Shown here piece after piece: positions 11,301-21,785 of a stretch of DNA of 64,000 bases. The translations under genes and the position numbers were made by a program. The notes under the pieces were generated by a model. It was given only the letters and a program-made list of their open reading frames with translations. It did not search any database and was not told the DNA's origin. Numbering within the stretch: position 1 is the first letter of the stretch; the number at the start of each line of letters is the position of its first letter. Where the stretch lies: assembly GCA_947489325.1 (NCBI GenBank), contig CANLDA010000004.1, forward strand, positions 123,628 to 187,627, written 5' to 3'. Source of the stretch: an uncultured Paracoccaceae bacterium (lineage in GTDB: Bacteria; Pseudomonadota; Alphaproteobacteria; Rhodobacterales; Rhodobacteraceae).

Positions 11301-11332
11301 ACACGCGCCTCGTTGGGGCGCGTGTTTTTTTT
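11301..11332 (+). terminator. Rho-independent terminator after lysK
   Basis: ACACGCGCC and GGCGCGTGT arms around a short loop, followed by eight T. The 258 bases from here to the next start are AT-rich and hold no gene that I can support. Confidence 0.9.
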
Positions 11333-11590
11333 GGATGCTTGGAGTTGTTTGGTTTCCAATTGGTTAATGGCCTTAACTATCTGTAATTATATGAAATAAC
11401 TTATGAAATCCGTCTGCCAATCATCGGATGAACCATCTTGCGTCACGGTGCTCTGAGAGAGATTTAATATCCCGTTGGTATTTCCCTCCTCATCCGGGCG
11501 CAAAGCCCGGTTTGTAAGTTCGTGGACTGACACATGGCACTTTTCTGGGGCGGCAAACGTCGGGCCCATGGGGTGTGGAAAGGGTTTTGG

Positions 11591-13873
11591 ATGAATAAGG
11601 CAATTACCGACGGTGTGCTGCTGATGCCGCCTGCGTTTGAAAATGGGTTGGATGTTTGGTCAAGCGGGGACGGCACACCCGGATCAGATACATATGACGG
11701 GGCGTTGAATGCGGCATTTGTGCCTGCAGATCAGGATTTTGGCGGATGTCTGGAGTTGCAGAAAACCGAAGCCACGCAAAAGCTGCGGTATATGGGGGAA
11801 ACGCCTCTGTTGCCGGGCTGTTATTTGCGTATTCGGGCACGGGTAAAGGCGATTAGCGGGAACCTGCCGGGGGTACGGATAGCAGCTTGGGCTGGGGGTG
11901 CGGGGGGCGCACATGTCACCGGATTGACCGAAGTGGCGGCGACGACCACGCTTACATCTTATGGCAGGATCGCGACCATTGAAGCCATTGTCGGCGCTGG
12001 AGACCGCAACGGTGTCGATATGGTTTGGGGCACCGACCCGATTTTCGGGCATTTCGGCTTGGATCTGACAGGTGCCACGGGCGGCGTGGTGCGTATTGAT
12101 GACATCGAGATCGAAGACGTCACAGCGGTGTTCCATCGCTCTATGATGAGTTGGGTCGATGTGCGTGATTTTGGCGCGATTGGGGATGGCGTAACAGATG
12201 ATAGCGCGGCTTTTAACGCGGCGGATGCGGCGGCAAATGGGCGACGTGTACTGATCCCTTCTGGGGATTATTTTCTGGGCGAAAGTGTCACTCTGAATTC
12301 GCATGTGATCATCGAAGGCACGATCACTATGGCGACAGAACATGTGATGAACTTTGCCAAGGATTACAATCTGGCAACCTATATCGATGCATTCACCAGC
12401 GAAGAACTTGCGTTCAAAAAGGCATTTCAGGCACTGCTGAACAGCGGTAATCATGAATCTTTGGATCTTGAGGGGCGTAGCATCACCGTCACAGAACCAA
12501 TCGACATGCAAGCCATTGTGCCCGAGCGCACGACCTATGCTTCTCGTCGGCACATTCACAATGGCCAATTTTATGTCACAGGTGAGAGCACTTGGGAGCC
12601 AACTGTTGCGACCTCGCAGGCGACATACTCTGCCAGTGATGCCAGAACGCTTACAAATGTTGTGAATGTTGCGAATATCGAAGTTGGCGCATTGGTGACA
12701 GGTAATGGCGTAGGCCGAGAGGTTTATGTGAATGCCAAAAACGAGTCTACGCAAGAAGTGACGCTGTCACAGCCTCTGTATGATGCCGAAGGCACGCAGA
12801 ACTTTACCTTCACGCGGTTCAAATATGTTCTGGATTTCAGTGGCTTCAGTAATCTCAAGCGGATGATTTTGTCGAACATTGATATTATCTGCAACAGTAA
12901 GGCCAGCGGGATCATGTTGGCGCGATCTGGTGTGATTTTTCAAGTGTTGGACAGTTTTTTGACTCGTCCGGGTCAACGTGGAATTACCTCTATTGGGTCC
13001 GGCTGTCAGGGATTGATCGTGGATCGTTGCAATTTTCTGTCTGCTGAGGGCAGCCTGAATGTTCAGGATCGCGAAACGATCATGATCAATACCAACGCAA
13101 ATGATGTGAAACTGCGAAATAACCGAGCCACACAAGTGCGCCACTTTGCGGTTTTGGCTGGGGCAAATACGGTCATTACCGGGAACCACTGTTTTCAGGG
13201 CGATTTGGTTGCTGATGGTGTGCGCCTGGCCGGCATCGTGTTGACAGACACACATTGTTCAACGTCGATTGATGGCAACTATATCGACAATTGCCACATT
13301 GAATGGACGAACGAGCATGATGGTTCACCTGACTTTACAAGTGGCTTTTCGTTCAGCGCGTTGTCGATTACTGACAATGTATTTTTGTCTGGAAACGTGG
13401 CGCCATGGTTCAGTTACATTGTGATTAAGCCTTATGGCACAGGGCATTTCATCGGCGGCTTGAATGTCTCTGGCAATAAGTTCCGCAGCACACAGGGCAA
13501 TATTGATCGGGTGGATCGTGTCGACACCACTTTTGCGGATTTGGACATGAATAAGGGTAAGAATATTCTGTGGGACGGCAATACCTATCATCAGGTAACG
13601 ACCCCAGTGTATAGCCCACTTTTGGTGGAGCACACTGAAGGCAGTGTCGCAAGCACATGGGTCGTGGATACGGATGGCCAGTTGCCCTTTGGTGGGCGTG
13701 TTCGATCGGTGGAGTCAGTCGTGATGACCGACAATATCCGCAACAGCAGCAACGTTACCAAATACCTTATGCCTTTTGTCGAGGTCAATCAGGGGGCAAA
13801 CGGCGATCAGTTCAACTTGAAATGGGAATCTGCAGTGCGTGGCAGTGTTGCTGTAAAGGTTCGCATGGATTGA
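11591..13873 (+). CDS. Pectate-lyase-like beta-helix protein, probable spike (GhsB-like)
   Basis: About 760 residues. The N-terminal 180 residues form a carbohydrate-binding-like beta domain (GDGTPGSDTYDGA, AGGAGGAHVTGL). Then comes the glycoside-hydrolase-28/pectate-lyase-3 entry motif VRDFGAIGDGVTDDSAAFN, followed by a right-handed parallel beta-helix. There is no signal peptide, which argues against a normal secreted enzyme. Tailspike and head-spike proteins of phages and gene transfer agents share this layout, and Rhodobacter capsulatus GTA head spikes are encoded away from the main GTA cluster, so a GTA spike is inferred. The ATG at 11591 is preferred (GGAAAGGG upstream); an in-frame ATG at 11534 has no ribosome site. 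Confidence 0.7.
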   Translation: MNKAITDGVLLMPPAFENGLDVWSSGDGTPGSDTYDGALNAAFVPADQDFGGCLELQKTEATQKLRYMGETPLLPGCYLRIRARVKAISGNLPGVRIAAWAGGAGGAHVTGLTEVAATTTLTSYGRIATIEAIVGAGDRNGVDMVWGTDPIFGHFGLDLTGATGGVVRIDDIEIEDVTAVFHRSMMSWVDVRDFGAIGDGVTDDSAAFNAADAAANGRRVLIPSGDYFLGESVTLNSHVIIEGTITMATEHVMNFAKDYNLATYIDAFTSEELAFKKAFQALLNSGNHESLDLEGRSITVTEPIDMQAIVPERTTYASRRHIHNGQFYVTGESTWEPTVATSQATYSASDARTLTNVVNVANIEVGALVTGNGVGREVYVNAKNESTQEVTLSQPLYDAEGTQNFTFTRFKYVLDFSGFSNLKRMILSNIDIICNSKASGIMLARSGVIFQVLDSFLTRPGQRGITSIGSGCQGLIVDRCNFLSAEGSLNVQDRETIMINTNANDVKLRNNRATQVRHFAVLAGANTVITGNHCFQGDLVADGVRLAGIVLTDTHCSTSIDGNYIDNCHIEWTNEHDGSPDFTSGFSFSALSITDNVFLSGNVAPWFSYIVIKPYGTGHFIGGLNVSGNKFRSTQGNIDRVDRVDTTFADLDMNKGKNILWDGNTYHQVTTPVYSPLLVEHTEGSVASTWVVDTDGQLPFGGRVRSVESVVMTDNIRNSSNVTKYLMPFVEVNQGANGDQFNLKWESAVRGSVAVKVRMD

Positions 13874-13896
13874 ACCGTTGGTGAAATAATACGTGT

Positions 13897-13913
13897 CCCC
13901 GGCAACGTCGGGG
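13897..13913. terminator. Weak hairpin between convergent genes
   Basis: CCCCG, seven-base loop, CGGGG, between the stop of the spike-like gene and the stop of the small protein on the other strand. No T run, so a shared weak terminator is possible but not shown. Confidence 0.35.
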
Positions 13914-13918
13914 GCATA

Positions 13919-14062
13919 TCACCGCCAAAAGGCGACCCACTCTACAAGGTTTACAAATTTGCGCGCCAATAAAAGCGTTGTTTGACCATCAAGCATCATC
14001 AGATCTGCGGCTAGCCCCGCAAAGATCAAAAGCACCAGTGCAACGGCAATTGGATTTGTCAT
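13919..14062 (-). CDS. Small membrane protein of 47 residues
   Basis: Starts MTNPIAVALVLLIFAGL and continues with one hydrophobic helix (residues about 4-20) and a second amphipathic stretch ending VEWVAFWR. A GAAAG ribosome site lies about 9 bases before the ATG at 14062. A longer reading frame in the same phase extends over the gap terminator and is not real. Small proteins of this kind are seen downstream of gap in Rhodobacterales; function is unknown. The call rests on a clean start, composition typical of a membrane helix and a plausible ribosome site. Confidence 0.7.
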   Translation of the reverse strand: MTNPIAVALVLLIFAGLAADLMMLDGQTTLLLARKFVNLVEWVAFWR

Positions 14063-14152
14063 CTCAAACACTTTCGATGGATTGAATCCCTTTGGTATGC
14101 CTGAGGGGGCCTGCGCGCGCAAGTTGTGATGTGAGTGTCGGGAGTGAGAGAC

Positions 14153-14183
14153 AAAAAAACGGCCCGCGTGATACGGGCCGTTG
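14153..14183 (-). terminator. Rho-independent terminator after gap
   Basis: On the minus strand AACGGCCCG, loop, CGGGCCGTT and seven T. It ends the gap transcript just past its stop at 14208. Confidence 0.92.
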
Positions 14184-14207
14184 AAACTTGTCTGAAAGGG
14201 GCGTGCC

Positions 14208-15206
14208 TCAGAGGGTGCCCATGCGTTGCGCAACATCTGCCATACGCACCGAGAAACCCCATTCATTGTCATACCATGCAAGGATACGCACCAAACGGTT
14301 GCCGATAACCTTGGTTTGATCTGCCGCGAAATGAGAGCTTTCGTTGGTGTGGTTGAAATCAACCGACACGAGCTTGTCTTCGGTGTAGCCCAGAATGCCC
14401 TTCATGCTGCCAGCGGCAGCTTCGGCCATTGCGGCGTTCACGTCTGCCTCGGTCACGTCTTTTTGCGCGATGAAGGTCAGGTCCACTGCGGAAACGTTAG
14501 GGGTTGGAACGCGCACGGCAGATCCATCCAGCTTACCTTTCAAGGCAGGCAGAACCTCACCCAGTGCTTTAGCTGCACCGGTGGATGTCGGGATCATCGA
14601 CATGGCGGCTGCGCGGGCGCGGTACAGGTCTTTGTGACGGCGATCAAGCGTGGGCTGGTCGCCTGTATAGGCGTGGATCGTGGTCATGATGCCCGATTCA
14701 ATGCCAAAATTGTCATGCAAAACCTTGGCTACGGGTGCGAGGCAGTTGGTGGTGCAGGAGCCGTTGGAAATCATCGTGTCAGAGGCTTCCAGAAGGCCGT
14801 CGTTCACACCCATCACGATGGTTTTGTCGACGTTCTTGCCCGGTGCTGACAGCAGAACCTTTTTTGCACCGCGATCAAGGTGGGCCTTGGCTTTGTCGCC
14901 ATCGTTGAATTTACCGGTGCATTCCAGAACAACATCCACGCCGTCCCAGTCCAGTTCGTTCATGTCATAGGTCGAAAACATCTGCATTTCACCGACGCCC
15001 AGATCCATGGTACCTTCGCCAATGGTCACGTCATTGCGGAAACGCCCATGCACAGAGTCATAGCGGATCAGGTGGGCCGCCGTTTCCAGCGGGCCGGTTG
15101 CGTTTACCTTGACAACCTTCACATCATCGCGCGCGCTTTCGGCGATGGCCATAAGGGTGCAGCGGCCAATGCGGCCAAATCCGTTGATGCCAACTGTGAC
15201 AGTCAT
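14208..15206 (-). CDS. gap: Glyceraldehyde-3-phosphate dehydrogenase, type I
   Basis: Cytoplasmic enzyme oxidising glyceraldehyde 3-phosphate to 1,3-bisphosphoglycerate with NAD(P). The 332 residues begin with the Rossmann motif GINGFGRIGR, and the catalytic cysteine is C151 in SNGSCTTNC. The C-terminal WYDNEWGFSVRM block is complete. It is a single gene with its own terminator. Which cofactor is preferred, and whether it serves glycolysis or gluconeogenesis, cannot be read here; many Rhodobacterales carry more than one gap. Confidence 0.97.
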   Translation of the reverse strand: MTVTVGINGFGRIGRCTLMAIAESARDDVKVVKVNATGPLETAAHLIRYDSVHGRFRNDVTIGEGTMDLGVGEMQMFSTYDMNELDWDGVDVVLECTGKFNDGDKAKAHLDRGAKKVLLSAPGKNVDKTIVMGVNDGLLEASDTMISNGSCTTNCLAPVAKVLHDNFGIESGIMTTIHAYTGDQPTLDRRHKDLYRARAAAMSMIPTSTGAAKALGEVLPALKGKLDGSAVRVPTPNVSAVDLTFIAQKDVTEADVNAAMAEAAAGSMKGILGYTEDKLVSVDFNHTNESSHFAADQTKVIGNRLVRILAWYDNEWGFSVRMADVAQRMGTL

Positions 15207-15436
15207 CTTGCTCTCCTGGGTCCTGTGGTTGGTCGTGCTATATCTGCGCGCCGATCAAGACGAAAGCGCAATCGGGATCAGGGTGCAGGCTGTTAGCGAT
15301 AAATGTGACATGGCAGTACCTGCTTGCGCTAACATGGCGATGAAAATGGATATGGAATGAAACGCAACGGTGTGTCTGCGGGGTTATGCATGAGGTTTTC
15401 CCAAACTCGCGAATCCGTGAACAAAACGGAATGGCA

Positions 15437-15826
15437 TCACTTATTGCCAGAGAGCCCCTTCAGGATCGGACAGTTTGGGCGGTTGTCGCCTGCGCATTCT
15501 TTGATCAGATGAGACAGGGTTGCGTGCATATCCTGAAGCTGGGTGATCTTGCCTTCGATCTGTTGCAGGTGCGTTTGGGCAATGTGTTTTACATCAGAGC
15601 TGGCACGATTTTGGTCTTCGTAAAGCGCCAACAGGTCGCGACATTCCTCGATGCTGAACCCAAGGGTACGGGCACGGTTTAGAAAGATCAGCTTGTGCAC
15701 GTCTTGGGCATGAAACGCGCGGTATCCATTGGCGTCACGTGGCGGCGTGATCAGGCTGATGTCTTCGTAATATCGGATGGTTTTGGCTGACAGACCTGAT
15801 TGCGCTGACGCTTCTCCGATATTCAT
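15437..15826 (-). CDS. cueR: Cu(I)-responsive MerR-family regulator
   Basis: Activator of copper export, 129 residues. The MerR helix-turn-helix occupies residues 1-70 ([20 protein letters not shown]), followed by a dimerisation helix and a C-terminal metal loop CAGDNRPNC (two cysteines eight residues apart), the spacing typical of CueR. Its ATG overlaps the copA stop as ATGA, so it is the second gene of the copA operon and is likely autoregulated through the promoter at 18315-18345. A closely related gold or silver sensor cannot be excluded. Confidence 0.92.
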   Translation of the reverse strand: MNIGEASAQSGLSAKTIRYYEDISLITPPRDANGYRAFHAQDVHKLIFLNRARTLGFSIEECRDLLALYEDQNRASSDVKHIAQTHLQQIEGKITQLQDMHATLSHLIKECAGDNRPNCPILKGLSGNK

Positions 15827-18294
15827 GATGGGTCTCCGTTGGGTGTCATTTGGTTAGGAACAGCACGTAAACGCAGGGCGTTGGTCAACACAAATACCGA
15901 GGACATCGCCATTGCCCCGGCCCCCAGCATGGGAGAAAGAGTAATGCCGAACGTAGGGTATAGAACTCCAGCGGCAACTGGGATCAGGGCGACGTTATAG
16001 GCAAAGGCCCAGAACAGGTTTTGCCGGATGTTGCGCATCACCCGTCGAGAGATGGTGGTGGCGTTCAATACTCCGGGCAGATGTCCGGAACTCAGCACGA
16101 TGTCCGCACTTTGGATGGCGACATCGGTGCCCGTGCCCATGGCAATGCCTACGTCGGCCTGTGCAAGGGCAGGGGCGTCGTTGATACCGTCCCCGACAAA
16201 GGCAACTGCGCCGTGGAGCTTTTGCAAGTCCGTAATAGTCTTTGCTTTGTCACCGGGCAGAATTTCGGCGTGGATATTCTCAATGCCAAGCTGTGATGCG
16301 ACAGCGCGGGCTGTTGGGGCTGCATCACCCGTCAGCATGGCCACTGACAACCCGGCCGCCTGCAATCGAGAGATCGTGACCTTGGCGTCCGTTTTGATAG
16401 GGTCGGATACACACAACAGGGCCACCACATGTCCGTCACATGCCGCAAACATTGGGGTTTCGCCGTTTTGGGCACGTTGGCTGGCTTCTTGGGAGAAATG
16501 GCCAAGCGATAGGCCGTCCTTGATCATCAACCGTTCTGCACCAACAGTCCAAATGGTCTCGCCCAGCCGGGCGCGCAGACCGTATCCGGGGATGGCCTGA
16601 AAATCGGCCACAGACAACAGTGTTAGGTCAGAGGCTTTTGCAGCGCGCACGATGGCCTGTGCAATCGGGTGTTCTGAGTGTTGTTCAAGCGATGCCACAG
16701 AACGTAATATGTCGGCCTCATTGTGTTTTTCGTGGACCAGACAGGCGGTCAATTCGGGCTTGCCTTGGGTCAGGGTGCCGGTTTTGTCAAAAGCAATCAC
16801 ACGTACATCTTCCATGCGCTGCAAAGCTTCGCCTTTGCGAAATAGAACCCCCATTTCTGCAGCGCGCCCGGTGCCCACCATGATAGAGGTGGGCGTGGCC
16901 AATCCCATGGCGCAAGGGCAGGCGATGATCAGCACAGATACCCCAGCAACCAATGCATATGAAATCACGGGTGTCGGACCGACAAACAGCCATATCAAGG
17001 TTGTGATCAGGGCAATCCCCATGATTGCAGGAACGAACCAGTTCACCACCCGATCCGCCAATGCCTGAATGGGCAGTTTTGCACTCTGTGCCTGTTCCAC
17101 CATGGTGATGATGCGTGACAGCATGGTGTCGCGCCCAACATGTGTTGCTTGAAACACCAGCGCTCCATTGCCGTTCACCGTACCGCCAATCACCGCATCC
17201 TCTACATCCTTGGACACAGGAATGGGTTCGCCGGTCATCATGCTTTCGTCAATAAAGCTGCTGCCAAAGGTGATGACGCCATCCACTGGAATGCGTTCGC
17301 CCGGGCGGCTGTGGATCAGATCACCGATCAATACTTCGCTAATGGGACGGTCTTGGACCTGTCCATCGCGCTCTACGCGTGCGGTTTTTGCCTGCAATTG
17401 CACGAGCGCGCGAATGGCAACGCTGGCTTGCCCCTTGGCGCGGGCCTCAAGCCATCGACCCAACAGGATCAGGGTTACGATCACCGCCGCGGCCTCGAAA
17501 TAGACGGCGCGGGCAGAAGCTGGAAAAAGAGCGGGGGCAAGCAGAACCAAAGTGGAATAAGCCCAAGCTGCACCCGCGCCAAGCGCCACAAGGCTGTTCA
17601 TTTCAGGGGCGCGCCTGACCAACAGTGGCAAGCCACGTCGGAAAAACACCTGACCGGGCCATGCCAACACAAGTGTTGTGAGCAGGAATTGCAGCAGCCA
17701 GAACGTTGACTGCCCAAGTACCCCAATGATGGCATGGTGCAGCGGGGGAAACAGGTGTCCCCCCATTTCGGTCAGAAACACAGGTGTGGTCAATACGGCG
17801 GAAATCACAAATGCGCGTTGGGCCTTTGCGGTTTCCAAAACAGTGCGATCGTTGCGGCTTTGGTCCTCTTGGGCGATGCGCGCAGGATACCCAAGGGCCG
17901 CAATCTGTGCGGCCATATCATTGGCGTCCACAGCGCCGGAAAAAATGCGTAGGTTTACCGTGGCATTGGCGAGATTGGCCCGTGCATCAATCACTCCGGG
18001 GTGATTTTGCAGCGCGCTTTCGATGCGTCCCGTGCAAGAGGCGCAATGCATATTGTCCACATCCAGAACAATCGCGGCCTCTCGGGCAGGGTACCCCGCG
18101 TCACGCAGTGCACGGCGTAAAGGAGCCGTGTCGCCATCCGTAAGCGTCACGCTGGCCGATGCTTTGGTCAGATTCACCGCGATATCTGATGCGCTTGTTA
18201 CGGATTTTAACGCACGTTCCGCCCGTCCGGCACAACCCGCGCAGGACATGCCGTCGATTTCAATTGTGAGATGTGTCTGAGTGGTCATGGCCAT
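15823..18294 (-). CDS. copA: Copper-exporting P1B-type ATPase
   Basis: Inner-membrane pump exporting Cu(I) at the cost of ATP, 823 residues. Two N-terminal metal-binding domains carry CAGC (residues 18-21) and CASC (about 83-86). Eight membrane helices follow, with TGEP in the actuator, the ion-binding CPC in the sixth membrane helix, DKTGTLT as phosphorylation site, HP in the nucleotide domain (EHPIAQA) and GDGINDAP at the hinge. ATG codons at 18294 and 18288 are both possible; the second has the better ribosome-site distance. It is preceded by a CueR-type promoter and overlaps cueR. Confidence 0.96.
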   Translation of the reverse strand: MAMTTQTHLTIEIDGMSCAGCAGRAERALKSVTSASDIAVNLTKASASVTLTDGDTAPLRRALRDAGYPAREAAIVLDVDNMHCASCTGRIESALQNHPGVIDARANLANATVNLRIFSGAVDANDMAAQIAALGYPARIAQEDQSRNDRTVLETAKAQRAFVISAVLTTPVFLTEMGGHLFPPLHHAIIGVLGQSTFWLLQFLLTTLVLAWPGQVFFRRGLPLLVRRAPEMNSLVALGAGAAWAYSTLVLLAPALFPASARAVYFEAAAVIVTLILLGRWLEARAKGQASVAIRALVQLQAKTARVERDGQVQDRPISEVLIGDLIHSRPGERIPVDGVITFGSSFIDESMMTGEPIPVSKDVEDAVIGGTVNGNGALVFQATHVGRDTMLSRIITMVEQAQSAKLPIQALADRVVNWFVPAIMGIALITTLIWLFVGPTPVISYALVAGVSVLIIACPCAMGLATPTSIMVGTGRAAEMGVLFRKGEALQRMEDVRVIAFDKTGTLTQGKPELTACLVHEKHNEADILRSVASLEQHSEHPIAQAIVRAAKASDLTLLSVADFQAIPGYGLRARLGETIWTVGAERLMIKDGLSLGHFSQEASQRAQNGETPMFAACDGHVVALLCVSDPIKTDAKVTISRLQAAGLSVAMLTGDAAPTARAVASQLGIENIHAEILPGDKAKTITDLQKLHGAVAFVGDGINDAPALAQADVGIAMGTGTDVAIQSADIVLSSGHLPGVLNATTISRRVMRNIRQNLFWAFAYNVALIPVAAGVLYPTFGITLSPMLGAGAMAMSSVFVLTNALRLRAVPNQMTPNGDPS

Positions 18295-18314
18295 GCCTGC
18301 ATAAAGTCACACCG

Positions 18315-18345
18315 TACATAAGGGTTCCAGTAACAGGAAGGTCAA
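18315..18345 (-). promoter_or_regulatory. CueR-type promoter of copA-cueR
   Basis: On the minus strand a -35 box TTGACC (18345-18340), a 19-base spacer and a -10 box TATGTA (18320-18315). The spacer carries the dyad CCTTCC-7-GGAACC. The overlong 19-base spacer with a centred dyad is the hallmark of MerR-family activated promoters. It lies 21 bases before the first copA ATG. Confidence 0.85.
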
Positions 18346-18408
18346 GGCATCATTCAAGATAAACCCGTAAGGCAAGGTCGCACCGTGGCTGTTTTCGCCG
18401 TGCGGGTC

Positions 18409-20895
18409 CTAATCGGTCTTCAAATAGGCAATCGCCTCGGGTTGTGTCTGCGTCCAACAAGTGCGCGCATCTCCTATCAGCCGATCACGTGACGCGTTCT
18501 CTTTGGCAGCAGATTCCAGCTTTTGCAAAATCCCGTGCAATCCAACAAGACCAAACACGGCCGCTGATCCGGCAACACGATGAAAGCTGTCTGCGGTTTG
18601 CATGTTGGTATTCGCTCCCAAACAACTCGCCAGTTCGTCTTCAAATTCCTCAAGCAGTGCCAAGGCGTGATCCGCGCCCAATGTGGCCTTGATGTCATCA
18701 AGAATGTGGTGGTCAATCGTACTGGGAAGGGTAAGGGGGCTGTCTTGAAGATCACCGCGCAAAATGGCTTCTAGCTGGTCGGTTGAAAAAGGTTTGGTCA
18801 AAAGAGCGTCCATGCCAGCGTCTTTCATACGCTTGCGATCTTCGGGTTGGGCTTGGGCTGTAAGAGCCACAATCGTGGTATCACAAGAAGGGGTTGCACC
18901 CTTCCGAATGGCACGCGTGGCCGCGATGCCATCCATGCCGGGCATACTGATATCCATGAAGATAAGATCAAATTTTTGATGTGCGGCCTGCTGCACGCCA
19001 CTTTCGCCATCACTGGCTTCTGTCACAGTATGACCAGAACGTTGCAGGTTTTCACATATCACAAGCCGATTGATGTCATTGTCTTCGACGACAAGGATAT
19101 TCATTGCGTGCGTGGGAAGTTGGGCCGTCGCGCGCGCATAGACGTCGCCGGGGAGAGAGGCCTTGGACTTTGGTAAAGGCACACGCATCCAAAACAGGCT
19201 GCCTTCGCCTGGCTCACTTTCCACGCCTATTTCGCCACCCAAAGAGTGTACGAGACGTTTGGCGATACTTAAGCCCAGGCCTGTTCCACTGCTTTTTCGT
19301 CCATAAGAAGGATCCAGTGTTACAAAATCATCAAAGATTTTCTCAAGGTTTTCTGATGCAATTCCGACACCCGTATCGCTGACCCGAAATTCAACCATAT
19401 CGCTGTTGTTGTGACGTTCGACGTCTAGCTGAATATCGCCGCTTTGGGTGAATTTGATGCCATTCCCTATCAAGTTTAACAACACACGTTGCAGACGTTT
19501 TTCATCCCCTGTTACCCAAGCAATGTCTTCAGGAATTGTGGAGAGATGCAAATGATTGCCAGAGGCCTCGGCGTTTGGGTTTTGAAGTTCTACCAAATCA
19601 CGCAACAGAGTGGCCAGATCAAATGAAATGGCTTGGACGGGTGCACGGTTTGAATCCAGACGCGACAATTCCAGTACATCATTGACATGATGCATCAACA
19701 ATTGTCCGGAATTTTCAATCACCTCAAGGTAACGCGTGTTTTCGGTCTCTTTTATCTTATCGCGCAATAGATTGGCGGCCCCCATGATGCCGTTCAATGG
19801 GGTTCGAATTTCGTGACTCATCACCGCCAAAAGATCTGCTTTTGCCCGCTCTCCCGCTTGCGCATCATCTCGGGCTTGTCGCAGCGTATTTTCGGCTTCG
19901 ATCCTGTCAGAGATATCACGCATGAACGAAACAAAGACCCTTTTGCCGTCTGAGTTGGCTTGTGACACCGAGAGCTCAGCCGTGAATACCCGCCCAGATT
20001 TATGCCGGGCCTCTACTTGGACAAGCCCCCTGCCTACAAGCTGGGCCTCTCCAATCTCTAGGACGTCTTGTAATCCTTCGTGATGACTGGCCTGCAAATG
20101 TTCTGGGGTAATCAAGTCGGCAAGATTATGGTCATGTAACTCGGTTTGATCGTACCCAAGTATATCACTCGCGGCTTCGTTGCTTTCGATCACACGGCCC
20201 AACTCATCCATCACCAATATGGCATCTTGAGAGGTTTGAATCATAGCTTCAAGGCGGGCCCGACCTTCGGCGTTTTCGCGCGAAATCTTGCGCGTGGTGG
20301 TCACCACCCGGCTGAGAACCCAAATCAACAAGATCAACGCGATGATCAAACATGCGGTCATCACCACAAGTTCCCACAGCACAACCGTCACGTCATTTCG
20401 TTGTTGGTCTGACATTTCTGCAAAACTGGACATCGCCCCCAGCACCAGATTGCGCAGCTGGAGGTTGATGGATTGCGCGTCGCTGCGCATCCGATCAATA
20501 TTGTGCAGCAATTCAGCATCCGACCCATCAATAAGCGGCACCGTATTATTTAGAAAATTGCGTAACTGTTCCAGGTGTTGTGCTTGATCTGAACGCTCTA
20601 CCAATACCGAATAAAACCGCCCTTCCAGCAGCGATGAAATACGGCTGTAAAGAATATTAAACCGCTGCCTCAAGGCGCTAAGGTCTGTGGTGCCGGTGCG
20701 TTGCGCCTGTTCAAGGGCAATCTGGTATTTGAAAAATTCAACCTCAGTTTGCGACAACGTCCATTGCACGCTGTCCACCGGTGCCGAAGCTCTTTGTTCA
20801 AGCCGATCAGTAACATCCAGAACACGGGCCCCGATCTGAAACACAATCACAATCAGAGCAATAAGCACCAAGAAATTTCTGAGACGAGGCCGCAT
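18409..20895 (-). CDS. Hybrid sensor histidine kinase (PAS, HisKA, HATPase, REC, Hpt)
   Basis: Membrane sensor of 828 residues. Domains in order: first membrane helix (about 5-25), a helical periplasmic sensor (25-165), second helix (165-195), PAS (about 210-335), HisKA with SHEIRTPLNG, HATPase with NGIKFT, DTGVGI and GTGLGLS, a receiver domain (VEDNDINR, FMDISMPGMDG) and a C-terminal Hpt with FHRVAGSA. The layout is that of phosphorelay kinases such as ArcB/TorS. The ATG at 20895 has GGAG six bases upstream; a longer frame start at 20934 does not. Neighbours suggest that it works with the periplasmic protein at 21045 and the regulator at 21786. Confidence 0.9.
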   Translation of the reverse strand: MRPRLRNFLVLIALIVIVFQIGARVLDVTDRLEQRASAPVDSVQWTLSQTEVEFFKYQIALEQAQRTGTTDLSALRQRFNILYSRISSLLEGRFYSVLVERSDQAQHLEQLRNFLNNTVPLIDGSDAELLHNIDRMRSDAQSINLQLRNLVLGAMSSFAEMSDQQRNDVTVVLWELVVMTACLIIALILLIWVLSRVVTTTRKISRENAEGRARLEAMIQTSQDAILVMDELGRVIESNEAASDILGYDQTELHDHNLADLITPEHLQASHHEGLQDVLEIGEAQLVGRGLVQVEARHKSGRVFTAELSVSQANSDGKRVFVSFMRDISDRIEAENTLRQARDDAQAGERAKADLLAVMSHEIRTPLNGIMGAANLLRDKIKETENTRYLEVIENSGQLLMHHVNDVLELSRLDSNRAPVQAISFDLATLLRDLVELQNPNAEASGNHLHLSTIPEDIAWVTGDEKRLQRVLLNLIGNGIKFTQSGDIQLDVERHNNSDMVEFRVSDTGVGIASENLEKIFDDFVTLDPSYGRKSSGTGLGLSIAKRLVHSLGGEIGVESEPGEGSLFWMRVPLPKSKASLPGDVYARATAQLPTHAMNILVVEDNDINRLVICENLQRSGHTVTEASDGESGVQQAAHQKFDLIFMDISMPGMDGIAATRAIRKGATPSCDTTIVALTAQAQPEDRKRMKDAGMDALLTKPFSTDQLEAILRGDLQDSPLTLPSTIDHHILDDIKATLGADHALALLEEFEDELASCLGANTNMQTADSFHRVAGSAAVFGLVGLHGILQKLESAAKENASRDRLIGDARTCWTQTQPEAIAYLKTD

Positions 20896-21044
20896 CAACT
20901 CTCCTGCAGGGCAAAATCCACGCTGAGCTTCCAACGCTGGAAGGTCGCCTCTTGTCTTACACAGAGGTTTGCCAACTTTGCCCTTGTTCGCGTGATAACA
21001 AAAGGGCTTTTGTGTGCACTGTGATAGAGATGCTCAGTGCAGGG

Positions 21045-21563
21045 TCAGTTGACCACTTCTATCCTATCCAGCTGCCAGATGCTGCGGGTATAGATGGTTT
21101 CAGTGCGATATTTCGGAGATGAATCATAAGGATACACAATCCAAAGCGGCCCCTTGTCACGTACCGACATGGGTTTGCCGTTGCGTTCATAGGCAATGAT
21201 TGGGGCCTCTTCAGAAATGTCTGTTAGCGGTATTTCGATGGAATAATCATTGATCGCATATGCAACGATACGTTCACCATTCACCATGGTTTCATTCAGA
21301 AGATGCAACAATGGAACACCGCGGAATTTCTGAACCCCGTTGGTCCAGATTGTTGTCGTACCAAATTCTGTTTGTTTCATTTTCATCAGCATTGCACGAT
21401 CCAGCTTCAGAACGTCAATTGCATCGTTGCCGTCTACCATTCCGGACACTGTCAGGATGGTCTCTGGCGAAGGAGTGGATGGCGTGGACGAATCAGTATC
21501 CGCCCAGGCGGTCACGCCCAGCCCCAAACCGATGGCCAAAAGCCCGGCAAACAAGCCATTCAT
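21045..21563 (-). CDS. Periplasmic SUOX-fold (molybdopterin-binding-like) protein
   Basis: Secreted protein of 172 residues with a signal peptide (about residues 1-22, cleaved near AWA-DT). The mature part resembles the oxidoreductase molybdopterin-binding domain: VSGMV, FRGVPLLHLLNET, PYDSSPKYRTE and the final SIWQLDRIEV pattern. No conserved cofactor-ligating cysteine is visible, so it may be a binding or sensing protein with this fold. It lies upstream of, and in line with, the hybrid kinase, 149 bases before that gene's start, which suggests a sensory partner. Function is inferred only from fold resemblance and position. Confidence 0.65.
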   Translation of the reverse strand: MNGLFAGLLAIGLGLGVTAWADTDSSTPSTPSPETILTVSGMVDGNDAIDVLKLDRAMLMKMKQTEFGTTTIWTNGVQKFRGVPLLHLLNETMVNGERIVAYAINDYSIEIPLTDISEEAPIIAYERNGKPMSVRDKGPLWIVYPYDSSPKYRTETIYTRSIWQLDRIEVVN

Positions 21564-21785
21564 ATTCGTACTCCCGGTTGCAACGCAGGCAAAGTGACAT
21601 AAGGTTGACCTATCGTCACCTTATGCTTCCGAATACTGCCATAGCCTTTGGTATAGGGGGGAAGCAGTGTTAAGAAAACGCGCCTCACAGACTGATTTTG
21701 GTTTTGATAACATATTGCGGTGCATAATTGATGGAGTTCGCCTTAGAATAATGTAAAATGAAGACGATATTTTTTAGGTAACACT

